64,000 nt of DNA from Pseudolabrys sp035718275 (lineage in GTDB: Bacteria > Pseudomonadota > Alphaproteobacteria > Rhizobiales > Xanthobacteraceae), in NCBI GenBank assembly GCA_035718275.1, contig DASTHI010000008.1, positions 1 through 64,000 of the forward strand. The letters run 5' to 3'. Below, in pieces: positions 18,901 through 27,718 of the stretch (positions are counted from its first letter, which is position 1; every line of letters begins with the position of its first letter). Position numbers and translations under genes: made by a program. The notes under the pieces are model-generated. The model did not search any database. It was not told the DNA's origin and was given only the letters and a program-made list of their open reading frames with translations.

Positions 18901-19114
18901 TTCATTTATATTCGGCGTAGCGCCGCTGGTTTGGGCGGTCGGCGCGGGGGCCGAACTTCGGCAGACGCTCGGCACAGCAGTATTCTCTGGGATGATCGGA
19001 GTGACCGCGTTCGGATTGATTTTCACGCCTGTGTTCTATGTTATTGCGCGCTGGGTGGCCCAGCATCTCGCGGCACGCAGAGCATCACCTCATCCTGCCG
19101 GTACGCAAAGATGA
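15953..19114 (+). CDS. RND multidrug efflux permease (AcrB/HAE1 family)
   Basis: A 1053-residue proton-driven pump, standard HAE1 length. It opens with ISHFFIDRPIFASVLSV, has 12 transmembrane segments in the usual 1+5 and 1+5 arrangement with two large periplasmic loops, and retains the proton-relay aspartates in GIVVDDAIVVVENVERN in TM4. It probably exports hydrophobic compounds with the adaptor encoded upstream. The stop overlaps the ATG of a molybdenum hydroxylase gene (ATGA at 19111), an unusual pairing that implies co-translation. Confidence 0.94.
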   Translation: MRISHFFIDRPIFASVLSVVILILGGVAFLRLPVAQYPEIAPPVINVSGQYPGASADVVASTVVAPIEEQINGVENMLYVSSNSTADGKFSIAVTFDIGTNLDIAQVQVQNRVAIAQPRLPADVRNIGVTVAKSSPDLMMVVHLYSPDKSRDPLFISNYATLEIKDVLTRVDGVGSLIVFGSRDYSMRVWLDPDRLQSLRLTASDVVRALLGQNVQVASGTLNQPPVENPRAFQIAVQTQGRLSDPQEFSNIVVKQTGDAVVRIRDVARVDLAAQDYNSNSYLNLDPAVALAVFQRPGSNALATAGAIRSTMAEIAQRFPPGLKYEIIYDPTQFIQESVDAVRDTIGEAIILVVLVVVMFLQTWRAAIIPLIAIPVSLIGTFFFMAVFGFTLNTLSLFGLVLAVGIVVDDAIVVVENVERNIAAGLRPREAAIKSMDEVGAALIAIALVLTAVFVPSAFITGISGQFYRQFALTIAGATIISLTVSLTLSPALCAILLKPHHERRRSVWARPIEMFFWAFNWGFDWLARGYGWLAARVVRVAVLMLVLYAGVLAFGLNEFRKAPVGFIPQVDAGYLIAVVQLPPGAALSRTDEVNRRVVDIALNTPGVSGAVNIVGFSGATFTNAPNSGAIFLVLSPFAERARGNLSAATIQRELLAKLASIQEALVVVVLPPPVRGIGNAGGFRMMIEDRAGRGPEALQSAAYAMMGRAAQTPGVQQVFTLFETSTPQLYLDIDRTKAQLLGINIPDVFAALQIYLGSSYVNDFNLFGRTFRVLAQAQSDSRKDPRDVLKIRVRNSRGETVPLGAFTTVRNTSGPYRVPRYNLYPAAELDGNAAPGYSQGQAIEIMQKLAAQTLPDGFSYEWTTLAFQQLRAGSTAIFAFTLAVVFVFLVLAAQFESLTLPVAVILIVPMCLVASIVGVVLRGQDNNILTQVGFVVLIGLAAKNAILIVEFAKQIEDAGRNRLDAAVEAARLRFRPILMTSLSFIFGVAPLVWAVGAGAELRQTLGTAVFSGMIGVTAFGLIFTPVFYVIARWVAQHLAARRASPHPAGTQR

Positions 19115-21411
19115 CGATGAAATTCGGATTCGGCCAACCCTTGACGCGTAAAGAGGATGAGCCGCTTCTGCGCGGGGCAGGACGCTACGTCGCCGATCTT
19201 GCTCCCAGCACAACGCTGCATGCCGTTGTGCTGCGCTCGCCGCACGCTCATGCGCGTTTCCGCATCGATAATATTGCGCACGTCAGAAAAATGCCTGGCG
19301 TGCGGCTCGTCCTCGTGGCCGAGGATCTCGTGCAGCTTGGACCCCTACCAACACCCGGCGTGATACCGGATGTGGAAATCAGAATTCCGCCGTATCCAAT
19401 CCTCGCAAAGGAAGTGGTCCGCCACGTCGGAGACGCTGTGGCGTTCATAGTCGCGGATTCCATACAGTCTGCGAAGGATGCTGCGGAAGCCGCGCGTGTC
19501 GACTGGCAGCCGCTTCCGCATGTGGTGGGAGCCGCCGCAGCGCTTGAACCCGGGGCGCCGGCGGTATGGTCCGACAATCCCGGAAATATCGCCTTTGAGA
19601 CGGCAGTCGGTGATGCATCTGCGACCCGGGAAGTTATGGCTAGGGCCGCTCATGTCTGTGAATTGACTGTGGTGAACCAGCGGCTGGTCACAAACTACAT
19701 GGACACGCGCGGCGTGGTGGCCGAGTTCGACGGCGAACGCTACGCCCTGACGCTTGGAAGTCAGGGGAGTCACATCATTCGCGATATCATCGCTGGTGAT
19801 GTGATGAAGCTGCAGCCGGGCAAAATGCGGGTCGTCACGCCTGACGTTGGCGGCGGCTTTGGCACCAAGCTGTTTCCGTATCGCGAATACGCCCTGGCTG
19901 CCGTCGCCGCTGAGCGATTGCGCAAGCCCGTGACATGGATATGCGAACGCTCCGAGCACTTCCTTGCGGACAGCCATGGGCGCGACAACATCACCACGGC
20001 CAAGCTCGCATTGGACGCAAGTGCGCGGTTTCTCGCTCTCGAACTCGACATCGTCGCGGATATGGGCGCGTATCTCTCCGCCTATGCACCCTTTATTCCG
20101 TGGCTCGGGGTAGGCATGGCGACGGGTCCGTACGATATACCCGTCGCTCACATTCGGCTGCGCGGTATCCATACCAATTCGGTGCCGGTCGACGCATATC
20201 GGGGCGCGGGGCGGCCCGAGGCATCCTATCTGCTCGAACGAGTCGTTGACGCCGCGGCGCACGACCTCGGCATCGCAGCAGATGCAATCCGCCGGAAAAA
20301 CCTCATCAAGCCGAAGGCACTCCCATACAAAACGCCCACCGGAAAGGTCTACGATTCGGGCGAGTTCGCAGCGACACTTGCGCGTGCCCAGGAGCTGTCG
20401 GACTGGGATGGTTTCAAAAAGCGCGCAGCGCAATCCAGGCGCAATGGAAAGCTGCGAGGGATCGGCATTGCCACTTATATAGAGGCGTGCGGCAATAATG
20501 GCCCTGAAACGGCGAGTCTGACGCTCGACAAAGATGGTGGAGTGACTTTGCTGATCGGATCCCAATCGACGGGGCAGGGCCATGCAACGTCATACGCACA
20601 GCTCATCGCGGAGCGGCTTGGTTTGCCACCCGAGCGCGTGCGCGTACTCCAGGGCGATACCGATCGGATCAAATCTGGAGCAGGCACCGGTGGCTCGAGT
20701 TCAATTCCTGTCGGCGGCGTCTCCGTTGACCGTGCCGCAAAAAGACTTGGCGAGCAGATTAAACAGATTGCTTCGGATGCGCTGGAGGCGGCGCCTAGCG
20801 ATCTGGAAGTCGTCGATGGAACGGTGCGCGTCGCCGGGACTGATCGTGTGATCTCGTTTGCCGAGATTGCCGCGCATCCAGGCGCATCGCCAGACAGAAT
20901 TCTTGCCGAGGAGGAGTTCAGCATAGAACCTCCTACCTATCCGAATGGAACGCACATTGCTGAAGTTGAGGTTGATCCCGACACTGGAGCGACATCTATC
21001 CTGCAATACGTTATCGTTGACGATTTCGGCAGGACGGTGAATCCGGTCTTGCTCGCCGGGCAGGTCCATGGCGGCTCAATGCAGGGAATCGGCCAGGCAC
21101 TTATGGAAAAAGCTGTATACGAGCCTTCGTCAGGGCAGTTGCTGAGCGCAAGCTTCATGGATTATGCCATGCCGCGCGCCGAGCACGCGCCCGATTTTGT
21201 ATTCGAGACACGTAACGTTCCTTGCAAGACCAATCCGCTTGGCGTGAAAGGTGCGGGGGAAGCGGGAGCGATCGGATCCTGTCCCGCTGTGATGAATGCA
21301 GTTGTTGACGCTCTCTGGCGTGCTCACGGGGTTCGGCACATCGATATGCCGGCGACTCCCGAGCGCATTTGGAAAGCCATACAGTCCGCCCGGCAAGCGC
21401 AAACTTCTTGA
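19111..21411 (+). CDS. xanthine dehydrogenase/aldehyde oxidase family molybdopterin-binding subunit
   Basis: A 766-residue large subunit of a molybdenum hydroxylase. It starts with GQPLTRKEDEPLLRGAGRYV, contains the VDAYRGAGRPEASYLLER loop (Gly-rather than Cys-containing, so not a CO dehydrogenase CoxL) and ends with the catalytic-Glu region KGAGEAGAIGS. Such subunits normally work with an FAD subunit (CoxM-like) and a [2Fe-2S] subunit (CoxS-like); neither is adjacent. The ATG at 19111 is set by the ATGA overlap with the pump gene. The next gene encodes a c-type cytochrome that could take its electrons. Substrate unknown. Confidence 0.9.
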   Translation: MTMKFGFGQPLTRKEDEPLLRGAGRYVADLAPSTTLHAVVLRSPHAHARFRIDNIAHVRKMPGVRLVLVAEDLVQLGPLPTPGVIPDVEIRIPPYPILAKEVVRHVGDAVAFIVADSIQSAKDAAEAARVDWQPLPHVVGAAAALEPGAPAVWSDNPGNIAFETAVGDASATREVMARAAHVCELTVVNQRLVTNYMDTRGVVAEFDGERYALTLGSQGSHIIRDIIAGDVMKLQPGKMRVVTPDVGGGFGTKLFPYREYALAAVAAERLRKPVTWICERSEHFLADSHGRDNITTAKLALDASARFLALELDIVADMGAYLSAYAPFIPWLGVGMATGPYDIPVAHIRLRGIHTNSVPVDAYRGAGRPEASYLLERVVDAAAHDLGIAADAIRRKNLIKPKALPYKTPTGKVYDSGEFAATLARAQELSDWDGFKKRAAQSRRNGKLRGIGIATYIEACGNNGPETASLTLDKDGGVTLLIGSQSTGQGHATSYAQLIAERLGLPPERVRVLQGDTDRIKSGAGTGGSSSIPVGGVSVDRAAKRLGEQIKQIASDALEAAPSDLEVVDGTVRVAGTDRVISFAEIAAHPGASPDRILAEEEFSIEPPTYPNGTHIAEVEVDPDTGATSILQYVIVDDFGRTVNPVLLAGQVHGGSMQGIGQALMEKAVYEPSSGQLLSASFMDYAMPRAEHAPDFVFETRNVPCKTNPLGVKGAGEAGAIGSCPAVMNAVVDALWRAHGVRHIDMPATPERIWKAIQSARQAQTS

Positions 21412-21472
21412 TGCAAGTCACGCTGCAAAAGTGAGTGCGACTAGCAGGAGAGTTCGTGCGGAACGCACTCGA

Positions 21473-21976
21473 ATGCTCGCTCTCATGCGAAGAAGGATCA
21501 AGAGCATAACTGGCCGCCTGCCATCAAAGGCGGGCGTGCAAGGAATACTTTTTGCGGCCCTCCTCATCACGCCATGGGCGGGATTGCTTTCGGCGGAATC
21601 AGACCCGATCGCAGTTCGCAAAGCCATGATGAGGGAAGGCGAACGGAATGCGGCCTTGCTTGTGCGCATGATTCGACGCCAAATTCCCTATGATGCCCTG
21701 AAGGTTGACTCCGCTTTTGCACAATGGGCCGAAATGGCAAGCAAGTTTCCCCTGCTTTTTCCGGCCAATTCCAAATTCGGGCAGAAGACCCGCGCAGCAT
21801 CCACGATCTGGATGACGAAGGCCGATTTCGATGCCAGTTCAGCGGAGTTCGGCAAGGTGGTCTCTGAACATCGAGAAAGGGCCAGGGCGTCGCTGGAAGG
21901 ATTGCGCTCCGTCCTCTCCGCAGTCGGAGACGCTTGCGACAATTGCCACAAGAAATATCGCCTTTCAGTGCAGTAG
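21473..21976 (+). CDS. cytochrome c'-like periplasmic haem protein
   Basis: A 167-residue protein with an N-terminal hydrophobic signal (GILFAALLITPWAGLLSA) and a single haem-attachment motif CDNCH close to the C-terminus followed by KKYR, the hallmark of cytochrome c'. The four-helix body is indicated by a mostly helical, Arg/Ala-rich sequence. Starts at 21473, 21485 or GTG 21431 are all possible; none has a clear ribosome site. It lies 61 bases after the molybdenum hydroxylase gene on the same strand, so it may be its electron acceptor; cytochromes c' also bind NO and CO. Confidence 0.85.
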   Translation: MLALMRRRIKSITGRLPSKAGVQGILFAALLITPWAGLLSAESDPIAVRKAMMREGERNAALLVRMIRRQIPYDALKVDSAFAQWAEMASKFPLLFPANSKFGQKTRAASTIWMTKADFDASSAEFGKVVSEHRERARASLEGLRSVLSAVGDACDNCHKKYRLSVQ

Positions 21977-22123
21977 ACATTCAGCCCGCGGCTTCCCGTT
22001 CTGCTCGGACTAATTTCATGCCCGGCGATTCCGATCTCGGGTGTCTCATGCGAGGTGCCCAAGCAAGCTGCCGGTTCGAATCGATGAAGATCGCTGAGAC
22101 TTTTCGCTCCGTCGCCGCTATGT

Positions 22124-23068
22124 ATGCTTTACGACTCGCCCATGCATCTCTTCCGAGCCATTGGCCTAAAGCTTGTCTCCGCGCTGCTGTTTGCGGCAAT
22201 GTCCGCGCTCGTGCGGCAGCTTGGCGATGTCGCGCCCGTTGGGCAGATGGTCTTTTTCAGAAGTGCATTCGCCATCCTGCCGGTCCTGGTAATCTATGCG
22301 CTTCGCGGCGAGCTCGCGACCGCGGTGCGCACGGGGCGACCGCTTGGTCAGCTTGGTCGCGGGATGCTCAGCGTTTGCGGCATGTTCAGCAACTTCTCCG
22401 CGCTGACGAGGTTGCCGCTCGCCGACGCAACTGCAATCTCATTTGCATCGCCGCTTATCACGGTGGCTCTCGCGGCGGTCTTCCTCAAGGAGCGGATACG
22501 GGTCTATCGATGGTCGGCCGTCGTAGTTGGTTTTGCAGGTGTGATTGTGATGTTGGTGCCTCACATCAGCCTTGGTCACTACGCATCGGCCACGGCTTCT
22601 GTCGCGGCAATCGGATCACTCCTGGCATTGGCCTCGGCTGTCTGCAATGCAGGAACGGTGATACAAACGCGTCGTTTAACGCAAAGCGAGACCACTTCGT
22701 CTATTGTGTTCTATTTTTCACTAGTCTGCGCAATTGCCGGCGCGATGACGCTTCCGTTCGCCTGGCACACTCCGAGTGCGGGTGAACTCTTCGCGCTCAT
22801 TTCATTGGGAATTCTTGGCGGGCTTGCTCACATCCTGCTGACAGAGAGCTATCGGTACGCTCCGGCTTCGGTCGTGGCGCCATTCGACTACTCGTCCATG
22901 CTATGGGCGCTGCTCCTGGGTTACTGGTTGTTCGGAGAGCTCCCGGATGTGATGGTCTACATAGGTGCGACCATCGTGGCGGCTGCGGGACTTTTTGTGA
23001 TTTGGCGCGAGCGGCAATTGGGCCTTCGCCGTAAGCGGGAGGCGGAGGGCCCCCCAGTGGCGTCCTGA
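22124..23068 (+). CDS. DMT-superfamily (EamA) transporter
   Basis: A 314-residue inner-membrane protein with about ten hydrophobic segments in two EamA repeats; typical elements are FAAMSALVRQLGD, FSALTRLPLADATAISFASP and AGVIVMLVPH. Family members export metabolites or amino acids; no substrate can be assigned. An alternative start is the ATG at 22142, which gives the more usual short N-terminus. It is convergent with the methyltransferase gene that ends the exopolysaccharide locus (12 bases between stops). Confidence 0.88.
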   Translation: MLYDSPMHLFRAIGLKLVSALLFAAMSALVRQLGDVAPVGQMVFFRSAFAILPVLVIYALRGELATAVRTGRPLGQLGRGMLSVCGMFSNFSALTRLPLADATAISFASPLITVALAAVFLKERIRVYRWSAVVVGFAGVIVMLVPHISLGHYASATASVAAIGSLLALASAVCNAGTVIQTRRLTQSETTSSIVFYFSLVCAIAGAMTLPFAWHTPSAGELFALISLGILGGLAHILLTESYRYAPASVVAPFDYSSMLWALLLGYWLFGELPDVMVYIGATIVAAAGLFVIWRERQLGLRRKREAEGPPVAS

Positions 23069-23080
23069 CGGGGAATATTG

Positions 23081-24031
23081 CTAACCGATCTTTACCGACT
23101 GAATAAGTGCGCTGCTGGTCGTCAGGTCTTCGTCGTCCAGTGATCGAAAACGCGGCGCCAATTGCTCGCGAGCGATCGCGGAGGGCTGACGTGTGCGTTC
23201 GACTCGAGCCACCCGGCAGTTCACGCTTTTGAGTAGCGCAATGTGCTTCGAGCATGGCTCTCGATTGATGCGGTGCCTGCGACGACCGGCCACAAGACGC
23301 CATAGCGCATCCGAGCACGTCCAGTGGCCGTTCCAGCCGGAGGTGAGGCCAATGGATTTGAAATCAATTTCGTGGGACATCAAACCGCCAGGCTTCAACC
23401 AGCGTGCCATTTCGACATAGACCGGCTTCAGATCAGAGGGATACTGCAGCACAGACTGTGAGATGATGAGATCCGCCATTTGGTCTTGAAGGTCATCCGG
23501 CTGCCACGGGCATATGTATGCAATCATCTTGCCGGTTCCTGCCGCCCTGTCGGGATCGCGTAATGTCGATCGGATCACGTCTAGTCGCTGCGGATCGAGA
23601 GCAAATTCAAGCCGCTCGGCCGTAAGGATGTGATGGGGGAACCCATACGATGTCAGGCGTGGTTGCAGAAACGGAAGTTCGGACGCGTCCGGAATCGGTT
23701 CGCGACGTCGAAAGAGGTCGACCAGCTGATCAAAGATTTGCAGATTTCGCTGCGTTTCGGCGTATCGAACTGTATCCAGGGCCGCGTACCGGCTCGCGCC
23801 GCTGATCAGTGCGGCCATGCCGATGCCGAGGGAGTCGCCAGGACCAAGCTCCACGATGGTGGTGAATGATGTGGGCAGACTGGCTAGGTGAGCGATGCAC
23901 AAATGTCGAAGCCAGACCGAATAGCAGTAGCGAGCCGACGTGGTACCCCCGGTTCGACGCCCGGAAAGAGTACGCAGTAGCGGCAGGTAGGTTGCCGCAC
24001 CCACTGCGAGCGAGCGAATCTTGACCTGCAT
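23081..24031 (-). CDS. class I SAM-dependent methyltransferase
   Basis: A 316-residue protein with motif I IVELGPGDSLGIGMAAL near residue 65 and a post-motif segment RWLKPGGLMSHEIDF, typical of class I methyltransferases. Between them lies an atypical region with TERLEFALDPQR. The ATG at 24031 has a GGA upstream; a TTG at 24121 would overlap the polymerase stop codon (TTGA) and add 30 basic residues. Being last in the minus-strand Wzc-polymerase operon suggests it methylates the exopolysaccharide or its lipid-linked precursor; this is inference. Confidence 0.75.
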   Translation of the reverse strand: MQVKIRSLAVGAATYLPLLRTLSGRRTGGTTSARYCYSVWLRHLCIAHLASLPTSFTTIVELGPGDSLGIGMAALISGASRYAALDTVRYAETQRNLQIFDQLVDLFRRREPIPDASELPFLQPRLTSYGFPHHILTAERLEFALDPQRLDVIRSTLRDPDRAAGTGKMIAYICPWQPDDLQDQMADLIISQSVLQYPSDLKPVYVEMARWLKPGGLMSHEIDFKSIGLTSGWNGHWTCSDALWRLVAGRRRHRINREPCSKHIALLKSVNCRVARVERTRQPSAIAREQLAPRFRSLDDEDLTTSSALIQSVKIG

Positions 24032-24117
24032 GCGTTTTCCGCGAACTGTCCGGCGGACGCCGCCGCGACCCGTGGGCTCAGGACAATGCTTGCGAAGCGA
24101 AACCGTTGCGCACTTGA

Positions 24118-25458
24118 TCAATGTGCGCCTCTCAAGAGCGCCCGCGAACTGCCGTGGAAGACGTTAGCCGCAGGAGCCCGTGACAGGAGGTACCAGGTCT
24201 GGCCGAGCAGCAGACCATAGAGAATGTCGCCCTCGAGTGCCCACAGCCCCATGGTCGCCAGATTGAGGACGACGAATCCGATATGACACGAGAGTAGCAG
24301 CAGTCTCGAATTGACGGCCACCTGGGCGGCCATCAGCATGTTGCCGCCCAGAAGCCATATAAGGGCGCCGACTCCAGCGATCCCGAGTTCGTACAATTGG
24401 CCGACAAATGTGTTGTGCGCATAGAGTGCGAATCGGCCAACCCACGAATCCGGCCCGAAACCGAACAGGATCTGGAATAGATCCCCGCTCAGATATGCAT
24501 CGATATACTGGCTCCAGATGTACGCCCGCCCTGAGAACAAGCGGTGTTCCTCCTGAGTGAAATATTCGGGAGGTTGGATCAACGATACTCCGCGATCCAT
24601 TGCCGCCCCCAAATCCGCGAAACGATCATATGCGAGGTGCGCGATGCCCAGCATCGCTGCAAGACTCAATACGCTGAGAAAGACAAATGCGGTACTGCGC
24701 TGTCTGGGCAGGAGATTGTTCAATGGTTTGGCCAGGGCAAGAGAGGCGATCGGCACCACGGCAGCGAGAATGGTTGTCCGATAGTTTGCCCATGCGAGGC
24801 CGGCCGCCGCGATGGCCATACGAAGGTATGAAGCGGTCGTACTAAGGTTGGGTGACAGCGCAGTAATGTACAGAAAGGTGAGTATGATGATCGAAAATGC
24901 CTGTTCGTGGTTATAGCCGCCGATATAGCTCAAGGTGCGATCTTCATTGAGTGCGCCCATATGCCAGGCGACAGAGAGCCATTGCAGAGCGATTGGTGCG
25001 ACAAAAACGGCCGTGACCGCACGAAACACGCGATCGGGGCCGAAACGATCGATTGCGATATAAGCCGTAACCGCAAATACAACCAGATACAACCATTTGA
25101 GCGTGACGTTGAGCGCTCCCAGCCAGGTCTCGTTGTATGCGGCGCTGATCAGTATGATGATGATCATCAGGTGTATCGGCAGCAATTTGCGTAGCATCAG
25201 ATTGCGTGGGCCGATCAGGACTATCCCCGCGGCCACGATGCAAATGGATGAGAGCGCAACGAACGAGAGCCCGAAGAGGAATGGTGCGAACGTGTAGGAG
25301 TGGAGAGCGCCGAAAGTGTAGCGCAACCACATCGCAATCAATAGAAAGGCTACATAGACGTCGCGCAGGCGCCACAATTGAAGCGCGACCAACGCAAGCC
25401 CGGCGGCGCACGCCGGGAGGATTACATAGTTTGGGAATACGGGATAGGTTACTTCCAT
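24118..25458 (-). CDS. O-antigen ligase/Wzy-polymerase-like membrane protein
   Basis: A 446-residue integral membrane protein with about 10-12 hydrophobic segments and a large periplasmic loop near residues 290-340 (SGRAYIWSQYIDAYLSGD, then GFGPDSWVGRFALYAHNTF), the layout of Wzy polymerases and O-antigen ligases of the PF04932 group. It overlaps the Wzc-like gene by 10 bases. Between a chain-length co-polymerase and a methyltransferase, in a locus with a flippase and a priming enzyme, it is best read as the Wzy polymerase of the exopolysaccharide. Ligase function cannot be excluded. Confidence 0.85.
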   Translation of the reverse strand: MEVTYPVFPNYVILPACAAGLALVALQLWRLRDVYVAFLLIAMWLRYTFGALHSYTFAPFLFGLSFVALSSICIVAAGIVLIGPRNLMLRKLLPIHLMIIIILISAAYNETWLGALNVTLKWLYLVVFAVTAYIAIDRFGPDRVFRAVTAVFVAPIALQWLSVAWHMGALNEDRTLSYIGGYNHEQAFSIIILTFLYITALSPNLSTTASYLRMAIAAAGLAWANYRTTILAAVVPIASLALAKPLNNLLPRQRSTAFVFLSVLSLAAMLGIAHLAYDRFADLGAAMDRGVSLIQPPEYFTQEEHRLFSGRAYIWSQYIDAYLSGDLFQILFGFGPDSWVGRFALYAHNTFVGQLYELGIAGVGALIWLLGGNMLMAAQVAVNSRLLLLSCHIGFVVLNLATMGLWALEGDILYGLLLGQTWYLLSRAPAANVFHGSSRALLRGAH

Positions 25459-27455
25459 CGTGCTTTTGCGAGCCTCAACAGTTCCCGCAGTTTGCGCGAA
25501 TGAAAATGCGCGAGCGGTCCTGGCTTCGCTTTTGAGAGCACCGCGCCGAGCAGATTTTCCGCAACCAGGGGTGCAACACTTAGCGCGTCATTGACGGCGG
25601 ATATCCGGGTCTCGCCCCATTCGATCACTATGATGAACGAATCGACGAGCGGAGACGCTGCTTTCGTATCGGCCACCGTCAGTATCGGCGGTAGGTCGAG
25701 AATGACGTGATCGTAGCTTTCGCGGGCCGAATTCAGCAGGTTTTGCATGGCCGCTGACGACAATTGTGCGGCCGGATGTGCGACTCGTATGGGTGGCAAA
25801 ACAGCAGGCAGGAAGTTCAGCTTGGTCACCGCATCTGACCAGAGAAGTTCGTTCAGCGCCGCGTGTCCGGAGAGCGCCTCGCCGAGGCCGGCTTTGGCAC
25901 TTGGCGACAGCTGACGTGTGAGTCCGACGGTCCGCAGATCACAATCTATGAGCAGCGTTCTGCGACCGCCGTCGGCCAGCAACTCGGCCAGAGTCACCGC
26001 CACCATGCTCTTGCCTTCGCGCGGATGTGCCGAGCTGATGCCTATGACTTTGGGTTGGACTCCCAAATTGCTGAACTCCGCGCCAATAAACCGTAGAGTT
26101 TCATTGAGCGCGGCGAAGGGTTGATCGACGACGAATGTGTGACGGTAGGGATCTCGCGTCATCACGCGGCGTTCGGCAACGGGCAGAGCGGCATTTTTTC
26201 CAGACCCTGAACGCTCTTTGCCGGTTCCTCTTTGCTGCTTTGTGTCATTGTTATCATGCATGTCGATGAGCTGACCCACCCTGAATGCGTTCGTCGGCTC
26301 CGCATGGTGTGGCAGCAAAGGCATGGTGCCGATGCAGCGAATGCCGAGATCACGTTCGATCTGGCTCGGCCAACGAAATACGGTATTGAGACGCTCCTTC
26401 GCAAAGGCGGCAGCTACGCCAGTGAACAAACCGAGGAGAGTGGCGGCACCCAATATCAGTACGGACTTGGGGTGACTCGGTTCCAGAGGTGCTGACGCTC
26501 GCGCGATCACGCGAGCTGGATCGATCGGCATCGATTGCTGTTGGGTCGCCTCGCTCGAACGCTGCACGAGGCTTTCGTAAAGATTCCGAGATATGCGCGC
26601 AGAGCTTTCAAGGTCTGCGAGCGCGCTCCTCTTCTTCGCAGCCAGTTCGGCAAGCTGCTGGTCGTTCAGCGTAGCTGGATTGGCCGTAGACTGAGCAGTC
26701 GTACTCTTGAATTCGGCGACTGCCTGCTCCGCTGCTTCCGCCTTTGTCTTTAAATCGGAAATTCGCTGCTGAAGCCAGGAGTCGGCCTGACGCGCGGATT
26801 GATATTTCGATTCAAGCTGCCCCGACATATAGGCTTCGACAACAGCGTTTGCGATGCGAGCTGCCTTCTCCGGATCGCGTGACTGGAAATCGACCTGGAT
26901 CACATACGTCAAGCCTATTCGTTTGATGTTCAACTTCGATTGGAGGGAGGCAGAGGCGCGACCCAGCAGGTCGCTCTTACTCGGTTCCGTCGATGCACCA
27001 AAGATGCCGAAAATAGCCTGGAGAACGGTACCCACGAGACCTGGCGGATGAACAAATTCCGGATCGGTCTCGAGGCTGAGTGCGTTCACAACTGATTTCG
27101 CGATCTGGTCCGATTTGAGGATTTCAACCGCGCTGTCGACATATGCCGAGTCGATCGTCGAGTTTGCCGATGGAGATGCGGACAAAGGCACCAGCTGGCG
27201 GGGGTCGATCAACAGCGTGGCGGAGGCTGTATAACGCGTCGGCGTATAAGTCAGATAAGCGAACGCCGATAGAATGAATAGCGCAACGACGCCGACGATC
27301 AGGATGATTTGGCGGCCAACTAGACGAAATATTTCGAGGAGATCTATTCTGGGTTCTTGTGCAAGTGGGCCTGTAGCTGAAGGCCCGTTCGTGAACTGGA
27401 ATCCGTGACCACGATTTGGCGGTTCAGCTTTCGAAGGAGCAATGTTCAACATCAT
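25449..27455 (-). CDS. polysaccharide co-polymerase / BY-kinase (Wzc/ExoP-like)
   Basis: A 668-residue inner-membrane protein that controls chain length and export. A Wzz domain lies between TM1 (about 48-70) and TM2 (about 330-352), with a coiled-coil region around 215-300. The C-terminal CpsD/BY-kinase domain has Walker A HPREGKSMVAV (about 475-486), Walker A' LLIDCD (about 501-506) and Walker B VILDLPP. The last 70 residues contain no tyrosine, so the usual autophosphorylated tyrosine cluster is missing. It is divergent from the Wza/ExoF gene across a 263-base spacer. Confidence 0.92.
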   Translation of the reverse strand: MMLNIAPSKAEPPNRGHGFQFTNGPSATGPLAQEPRIDLLEIFRLVGRQIILIVGVVALFILSAFAYLTYTPTRYTASATLLIDPRQLVPLSASPSANSTIDSAYVDSAVEILKSDQIAKSVVNALSLETDPEFVHPPGLVGTVLQAIFGIFGASTEPSKSDLLGRASASLQSKLNIKRIGLTYVIQVDFQSRDPEKAARIANAVVEAYMSGQLESKYQSARQADSWLQQRISDLKTKAEAAEQAVAEFKSTTAQSTANPATLNDQQLAELAAKKRSALADLESSARISRNLYESLVQRSSEATQQQSMPIDPARVIARASAPLEPSHPKSVLILGAATLLGLFTGVAAAFAKERLNTVFRWPSQIERDLGIRCIGTMPLLPHHAEPTNAFRVGQLIDMHDNNDTKQQRGTGKERSGSGKNAALPVAERRVMTRDPYRHTFVVDQPFAALNETLRFIGAEFSNLGVQPKVIGISSAHPREGKSMVAVTLAELLADGGRRTLLIDCDLRTVGLTRQLSPSAKAGLGEALSGHAALNELLWSDAVTKLNFLPAVLPPIRVAHPAAQLSSAAMQNLLNSARESYDHVILDLPPILTVADTKAASPLVDSFIIVIEWGETRISAVNDALSVAPLVAENLLGAVLSKAKPGPLAHFHSRKLRELLRLAKARWK

Positions 27456-27718
27456 ATGACTTCGTATGTACCTGGGCCGCTCGTATGCGAACTGGCTTAG
27501 TCCAAACGTCGTGAACGAACTTAAGCGCTAAAAATGCGAAGTTCGGTACTTCTGCGGGGCGAGCCGGGGTCATACAGAAACAAGTCAATCGCGAACGACA
27601 GAAGCTCTGCAGACCGGCATCGTTATTTTGACGCACCCTGGAACAATCTGTCGCGCCGGCGTTGTTTGTACGATCTGCCTGTCACCTCCCTGAAACTCAC
27701 AAGATCCAGGTCCCGGAC

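Noticed and set aside
19111..21411. Aerobic CO dehydrogenase large subunit (CoxL)
   Set aside because: The active-site loop reads AYRGAGRPE, not the Cys-containing AYRCSFR of CoxL.
22074..22090. GGTTCGAATC resembling a tRNA T-loop
   Set aside because: The bases on the two sides (GCCGG and CGATG) cannot form a T-stem and no acceptor, D or anticodon arm is found upstream.
27640..27663. EcfG-like GGAAC...CGTT before the Wza/ExoF-like gene
   Set aside because: Spacing is 15 bases, outside the 16-17 required, so I did not list it as a promoter.
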